A stretch of DNA of 64,000 bases from Microvirga aerophila (GTDB lineage Bacteria > Pseudomonadota > Alphaproteobacteria > Rhizobiales > Beijerinckiaceae). Below, one piece after another: positions 60,090 to 64,000 of the stretch. Below the pieces are notes generated by a model, which saw nothing but the letters and a program-made list of their open reading frames with translations, searched no databases and had not been told where the DNA came from. How positions within the stretch are numbered: the stretch's first letter is position 1; the number at the start of each line of letters is the position of its first letter. Made by a program: the position numbers and the translations under genes. The DNA lies in contig NZ_QOIO01000013.1 in the NCBI RefSeq assembly GCF_003332305.1, positions 1 to 64,000 on the forward strand, read 5' to 3'.

Positions 60090-60113
60090 ATGGCCGGGGT
60101 CGACCCCGGCCAT
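60090..60113. repeat. Perfect 24-bp palindrome between nuoD and nuoE
   Basis: ATGGCCGGGGTC (60090-60101) is followed directly by its complement GACCCCGGCCAT (60102-60113). Flanks GCGG and GCCG resemble the repeat family in the suf operon. It ends 20 bases before nuoE, the same distance from the start codon as the sufS copy. Confidence 0.8.
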
Positions 60114-60133
60114 GCCGATGAGGAGAAGATTGA

Positions 60134-61198
60134 ATGGCCGTTCGTAAGCTCGCGCCTAAGGAAATACAGCCGAAAAGCTTCGCGTTCACGCCGGAGAACG
60201 AAGCATTCGCTGATCAGCAGATCGCCAAGTACCCGCCGGGCCGCGAGGCCTCGGCGATCATCGCCGTTTTGGGTAAGGCGCAGGATCAAGCCGGCGGCTG
60301 GCTGCCCCGGAAGGCCATCGAGACCGTCGCCGCGAAGCTCAACATGGCACCCATCCGCGTGATGGAGGTGGCGACCTTCTACACGATGTTCAACCTCGAG
60401 CCGGTCGGGAAGTATTTCATCCAGTTCTGCGGCACGACACCCTGCATGCTGCGCGGGGCTGGTGACATCAAGAAGGTCCTGGAAAGCCGCTTCGGCGAGC
60501 AGAACCACGTTTCGGCCGATGGGCTTTTCTCCTGGCTCGAAGTCGAGTGCCTGGGCGCGTGCTGCAATGCGCCGATGGTGCAGATCAACGACGATTATTA
60601 CGAAGACCTGACGACCGAGAACTTCGAGAAGCTTCTCGACGATCTCGCGGCGGACCGCCCCGTGAAGCCGGGGCCGCAGAGCGGCCGCCGTTCGTCGGAG
60701 CCCTTCGAAGCCGTCAGTACCTTGCAGGACCCGTCGCTTTTCGACGGATCGATGATCGGCGCGTGGCGCAAGCGCTTCGAGGAGCAGGCCAAACCCGCCG
60801 AGACCGGTGAGGTCGCGGCCGAGATGGCGAGCATCCCGAAGGAGGTGAAGGCCTCAAAGCCGACGGCTGGCCGCGCCATCGAAAGCGATGCTGCCGACAC
60901 GCCGGCCAAGCGCGCCAAGGAGGGTGAAACCCCGATCAATCCGGTCGATCGGAAGGAAGCGTCGGATCCCTCGACGGCCACCAAGATCGAACCGCGCCAG
61001 GAGGCCACTGACAAGCCTGCTCCCCAGAGCAGCAAGTCCTATGTGGCGACGCCGTCCAAGCCGGGAGAGGGAAAACCCGTGCCGACAAGCCCGACGACGC
61101 CGGAGGCGGGAACGCCGCCGGCTCAGGCCGAGACCCGCCGCGACGGCAGCGAAAGCAAGCCGGACGTTGTTATCGACAAAGACAACACACCGTCCTGA
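60134..61198 (+). CDS. nuoE: NADH-quinone oxidoreductase subunit E with long C-terminal extension
   Basis: The 354-residue subunit carries the 2Fe-2S cluster N1a. The thioredoxin-like domain is residues 1-180, with the ligands in CGTTPCMLRG and ECLGACCNAPM. IETVAAKLNMAPIRVMEVATF is family-typical. E. coli NuoE has 166 residues and Paracoccus NQO2 about 240; the rest here is a tail of about 160 residues, rich in Pro, Ala, Lys and Glu and probably disordered. A short ordered part reads LFDGSMIGAWRKRFEEQA near residue 200. Its role is unknown. It is followed 16 bases later by nuoF. Confidence 0.96.
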   Translation: MAVRKLAPKEIQPKSFAFTPENEAFADQQIAKYPPGREASAIIAVLGKAQDQAGGWLPRKAIETVAAKLNMAPIRVMEVATFYTMFNLEPVGKYFIQFCGTTPCMLRGAGDIKKVLESRFGEQNHVSADGLFSWLEVECLGACCNAPMVQINDDYYEDLTTENFEKLLDDLAADRPVKPGPQSGRRSSEPFEAVSTLQDPSLFDGSMIGAWRKRFEEQAKPAETGEVAAEMASIPKEVKASKPTAGRAIESDAADTPAKRAKEGETPINPVDRKEASDPSTATKIEPRQEATDKPAPQSSKSYVATPSKPGEGKPVPTSPTTPEAGTPPAQAETRRDGSESKPDVVIDKDNTPS

Positions 61199-61214
61199 TG
61201 GAGTGATGTGACAG

Positions 61215-62516
61215 ATGCTTCAGGACAGAGATCGTATTTTCACAAACCTTTACGGGTTCCATTCCCCGGACCTGCAGGCCGCCAAGATGCGCGGCGCGTG
61301 GGACGGCACCAAGTTCCTGCTCGAAAAGGGCCGGGACTGGATCATCGATGAGATGAAGGCGTCGGGCCTGCGTGGCCGCGGCGGCGCGGGCTTCCCGACG
61401 GGCCTGAAATGGTCCTTCATGCCCAAGCAGTCGGATGGGCGTCCGCACTACCTCGTGGTGAACGCCGACGAGTCCGAGCCAGGCACCTGCAAGGACCGGG
61501 AGATCATGCGGCATGATCCGCACCTTCTGGTCGAGGGCTGCCTCATCGCCTCCTTCGCCATGGGCGCACATGCGGCCTACATCTATATCCGCGGCGAGTA
61601 CGTGGCCGAGCGCTACGCACTTCAGCGGGCGGTGGACGAGGCCTACGAGGCCGGCCTGATCGGCAAGAACAACATCCACGGCTACCCGTTCGACCTTTAC
61701 GTCCACCACGGCGCAGGCGCTTACATCTGCGGCGAGGAGACGGCGCTCATCGAGAGCCTCGAGGGCAAGAAGGGCATGCCGCGGCTCAAGCCGCCATTCC
61801 CGGCCAATATGGGCCTGTACGGTTGCCCCACCACGGTGAACAATGTGGAGTCGATCGCGGTCGCCGGCACCATCCTGCGCCGCGGCGCCGCCTGGTTCTC
61901 CAGCATCGGCCGGCCGAACAACGTCGGCACCAAACTCTTCTGCGTGTCGGGCAACGTGAACAAGCCCTGCAACGTGGAAGAGGAAATGGGTCTTACCTTC
62001 CGCGAACTGATCGACCGCCATTGCGGCGGCATCCGGGGCGGCTGGGACAATCTCCTGGCGGTGATCCCCGGCGGATCATCGGTTCCGCTGGTTCCGGCGG
62101 ATCAGATCATCGACGCCAATATGGATTTCGATACCTTGCGGAATCTGAAATCCGGTCTCGGCACGGCTGCCGTGATCGTCCTGGACAAGTCCATTGACGT
62201 CGTGCGCGCGATTACCCGCATCTCGTACTTCTACAAGCACGAGAGCTGCGGCCAGTGCACTCCGTGCCGCGAGGGCACAGGCTGGATGTGGCGCGTGCTC
62301 ACCCGCATGTCGGAAGGCCGCGCCCAAAAGCGCGAGATCGACATGCTCCTCGAAGTCTCGACCCAGATCGAAGGCCACACCATCTGCGCGCTCGGCGACG
62401 CGGCGGCTTGGCCGGTCCAGGGTCTGATCCGCCACTTCCGTCACGAGATCGAGAAGCGGATCGACGATTACGCGGCGAACCCGCATTCAGAATCCGTCAT
62501 GATCGCGGCGGAGTGA
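61215..62516 (+). CDS. nuoF: NADH-quinone oxidoreductase subunit F
   Basis: The 433-residue subunit oxidises NADH and holds FMN and cluster N3. [17 protein letters not shown] is the NADH/FMN motif. [18 protein letters not shown] follows. The 4Fe-4S ligands are in [15 protein letters not shown] and in [15 protein letters not shown]. The length is normal. It lies 16 bases after nuoE and 8 before nuoG. Confidence 0.98.
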   Translation: MLQDRDRIFTNLYGFHSPDLQAAKMRGAWDGTKFLLEKGRDWIIDEMKASGLRGRGGAGFPTGLKWSFMPKQSDGRPHYLVVNADESEPGTCKDREIMRHDPHLLVEGCLIASFAMGAHAAYIYIRGEYVAERYALQRAVDEAYEAGLIGKNNIHGYPFDLYVHHGAGAYICGEETALIESLEGKKGMPRLKPPFPANMGLYGCPTTVNNVESIAVAGTILRRGAAWFSSIGRPNNVGTKLFCVSGNVNKPCNVEEEMGLTFRELIDRHCGGIRGGWDNLLAVIPGGSSVPLVPADQIIDANMDFDTLRNLKSGLGTAAVIVLDKSIDVVRAITRISYFYKHESCGQCTPCREGTGWMWRVLTRMSEGRAQKREIDMLLEVSTQIEGHTICALGDAAAWPVQGLIRHFRHEIEKRIDDYAANPHSESVMIAAE

Positions 62517-62524
62517 GAAACCAG

Positions 62525-64000
62525 ATGGCTAAAATCATCGTTGATGGCGTCGAGGTCGACGTTCCGCCGGAATACACCCTGCTCCAGGCCGCCGAGGCGG
62601 CCGGAGCGGAAATTCCGCGCTTCTGCTTCCATGAGCGGTTGTCGATCGCTGGCAATTGCCGCATGTGCCTCGTCGAGGTGAAGGGCGCGCCGAAGCCGGT
62701 CGCGTCCTGCGCCTGGGGCGTGCGCGACTGCCGCCCGGGCCCGAACGGCGAGCCGCCGCAGATTTCCACCAAGTCGCCCACGGTCAAGAAGGCCCGGGAA
62801 GGCGTGATGGAGTTCCTGCTCATCAACCATCCGCTCGATTGCCCGATCTGCGATCAGGGCGGCCAGTGCGACCTGCAGGACCAGGCCATGGCCTACGGCG
62901 TCGACACCAGCCGCTTCCAGGAGAACAAGCGCGCGGTGCCGGACAAGTATCTCGGCCCGCTGGTGCGCACCTCCATGAACCGGTGCATCCACTGCACCCG
63001 CTGCGTGCGCTTCACCACCGAGGTGGCGGGCGTGGAAGATCTCGGCGCGATCTGGCGCGGCGAGGACATGGAAATCACAAGCTATCTGGAAAAGGCTCTT
63101 GGTTCCGAGCTGCAGGCCAATGTGGCGGATCTATGCCCGGTGGGCGCGCTGACCCACAAGCCGGAGGCCTTCCACTACCGTCCCTGGGAACTCTCCAAGA
63201 CCGATTCGGTCGATGTGATGGATGCGGTCGGCTCCTCGATCCGAGTCGACTCGCGCGGCCGCGAGGTCATGCGCATTCTTCCCCGCGTCAATGAGGACGT
63301 GAACGAGGAGTGGATCACCGATAAGGCACGCCAGATCGTCGACGGCCTGCGCCTGCAGCGTCTCGACCGTCCTTTCGTGCGCGAGAACGGCCGCCTGCGG
63401 CCCGCCACTTGGCAGGAAGCGTTCGCCGTTATCGCCAACCGGCTGAAGGGCACGAGCCCCGATCGCATCGGCGCCATCGCGGGCGACTTGCCGGCGGTTG
63501 AGGAGCTCTATGCGCTCAAGCTTCTCATGCAGAGCCTCGGCGTCGCGAACATCGACGCCCGCCAGGACGGCACGGCGCTGTCGCCGGCCTATGGCCGCGG
63601 CTCCTACCTGTTCAACTCCACCATCGCAGGCATCGAGGACGCGGATGCGATCCTGATCATCGGCTCGAACCCACGCATCGAGGCTTCGCTCGTCAACGTG
63701 CGCATTCGCAAGCGCTGGCGCGTGGCTCCGCCGCCAATCGCCATGATCGGCGAGAACGCGGATCTTACCTATTCCTACGACTATCTTGGCGCAGGACCTG
63801 AGACCCTGGCCGATCTAGTCGCCGGCCGGCACAGCTTCCTGGAGAAGCTGCAGGGAGCCCAGCGTCCGCTTATCATCGTCGGACAGGGCGCTCTCACCTG
63901 CCAGGATGGTTTTGCGCTTCTCTCCCTTGCGGCGCAGCTCGCGCAGAGCATCGGCGCGGTCAAGGACGGCTGGAACGGCTTCTCTGTTCTGCACACGGCG
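62525..64000 (+). CDS. nuoG: NADH-quinone oxidoreductase subunit G (5' part; runs off the window)
   Basis: The first 492 codons of the largest peripheral subunit are present, open to the window end; full-length relatives have about 690 residues. The N-terminal ferredoxin-like domain holds cysteines C34, C45, C48 and C62 for N1b (FCFHERLSIAGNCRMC). HPLDCPICDQGGQCDLQD gives further ligands, and NRCIHCTRCVRF with CPVGAL holds 4Fe-4S clusters. The rest is the molybdopterin-oxidoreductase-like part. ATG at 62525 follows GAGAAACC. The reading is the same strand and frame as expected after nuoF. Confidence 0.97.
   Translation, partial: MAKIIVDGVEVDVPPEYTLLQAAEAAGAEIPRFCFHERLSIAGNCRMCLVEVKGAPKPVASCAWGVRDCRPGPNGEPPQISTKSPTVKKAREGVMEFLLINHPLDCPICDQGGQCDLQDQAMAYGVDTSRFQENKRAVPDKYLGPLVRTSMNRCIHCTRCVRFTTEVAGVEDLGAIWRGEDMEITSYLEKALGSELQANVADLCPVGALTHKPEAFHYRPWELSKTDSVDVMDAVGSSIRVDSRGREVMRILPRVNEDVNEEWITDKARQIVDGLRLQRLDRPFVRENGRLRPATWQEAFAVIANRLKGTSPDRIGAIAGDLPAVEELYALKLLMQSLGVANIDARQDGTALSPAYGRGSYLFNSTIAGIEDADAILIIGSNPRIEASLVNVRIRKRWRVAPPPIAMIGENADLTYSYDYLGAGPETLADLVAGRHSFLEKLQGAQRPLIIVGQGALTCQDGFALLSLAAQLAQSIGAVKDGWNGFSVLHTA

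Overview
The window is a chromosomal segment of a GC-rich alphaproteobacterium in the order Hyphomicrobiales. The closest fit I can infer is the Methylobacteriaceae, Microvirga-like. The signs are the complex I accessory subunit NDUFA12 next to a DUF2155 gene and aat, the cysteine desulfurase-sufBCDST order behind an Irr-type iron box, the glnB-glnA pair, the tig-clpP-clpX-lon-hup chain, and a nuo operon whose NuoE has a long C-terminal extension. The genus is an inference from gene order and protein character, not from a database search. Almost everything is housekeeping; accessory DNA is limited to the left edge, one RTX protease and short intergenic repeats.

Left edge (1-1310): the 3' end of an IS5-family transposase abuts a KAP-type P-loop ATPase gene that is cut exactly at its Walker B motif. 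Then come nrdJ (B12-dependent ribonucleotide reductase, with two NrdR-like boxes upstream), NDUFA12, a small Cys-rich protein, a left-handed beta-helix protein, a DUF2155 protein, aat, accC-accB (fatty acid synthesis), aroQ (shikimate pathway), a DsbA-like oxidoreductase, an aminotransferase, rne (RNase E), an N-acetylmuramoyl-L-alanine amidase and PBP1A (wall remodelling and synthesis), and prfB with its +1 programmed frameshift.

Middle (21.9-44 kb): a secreted RTX metalloprotease, a Bcp-type peroxiredoxin, an AsmA/YhdP-like envelope protein, tyrS, an alpha/beta hydrolase, then the iron-sulfur assembly operon (cysteine desulfurase, sufB, sufC, sufD, sufS, sufT). A flavoprotein and a Kef-type antiporter separate this operon from sufA. 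A TfoX N-domain protein, a DEAD-box helicase, a second hydrolase and an outer-membrane beta-barrel protein follow.

Right part (44-64 kb): glnA and glnB (nitrogen assimilation), the NAD(P)HX repair enzyme, a Tat-exported multicopper-oxidase-like protein that has lost most copper ligands, tRNA-Leu, the proteostasis block tig-clpP-clpX-lon, HU, tRNA-Val, tRNA-Asp, and nuoABCDEFG (nuoG runs off the window). The Fe-S machinery of the suf operon would supply the clusters of the NuoB/E/F/G subunits encoded here.

Non-coding items worth attention: a perfect Irr-type box before the suf operon, three perfect palindromes packed in 35 bp beside nrdJ, a palindromic repeat family placed inside the suf and nuo operons, a heat-shock-like promoter inside an inverted repeat before lon, and nested inverted repeats between glnB and nnrD. 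I found no CRISPR array, prophage or complete new system. The candidates for something undescribed are the disrupted KAP locus, the palindrome triplet and the copper-ligand-poor oxidase.
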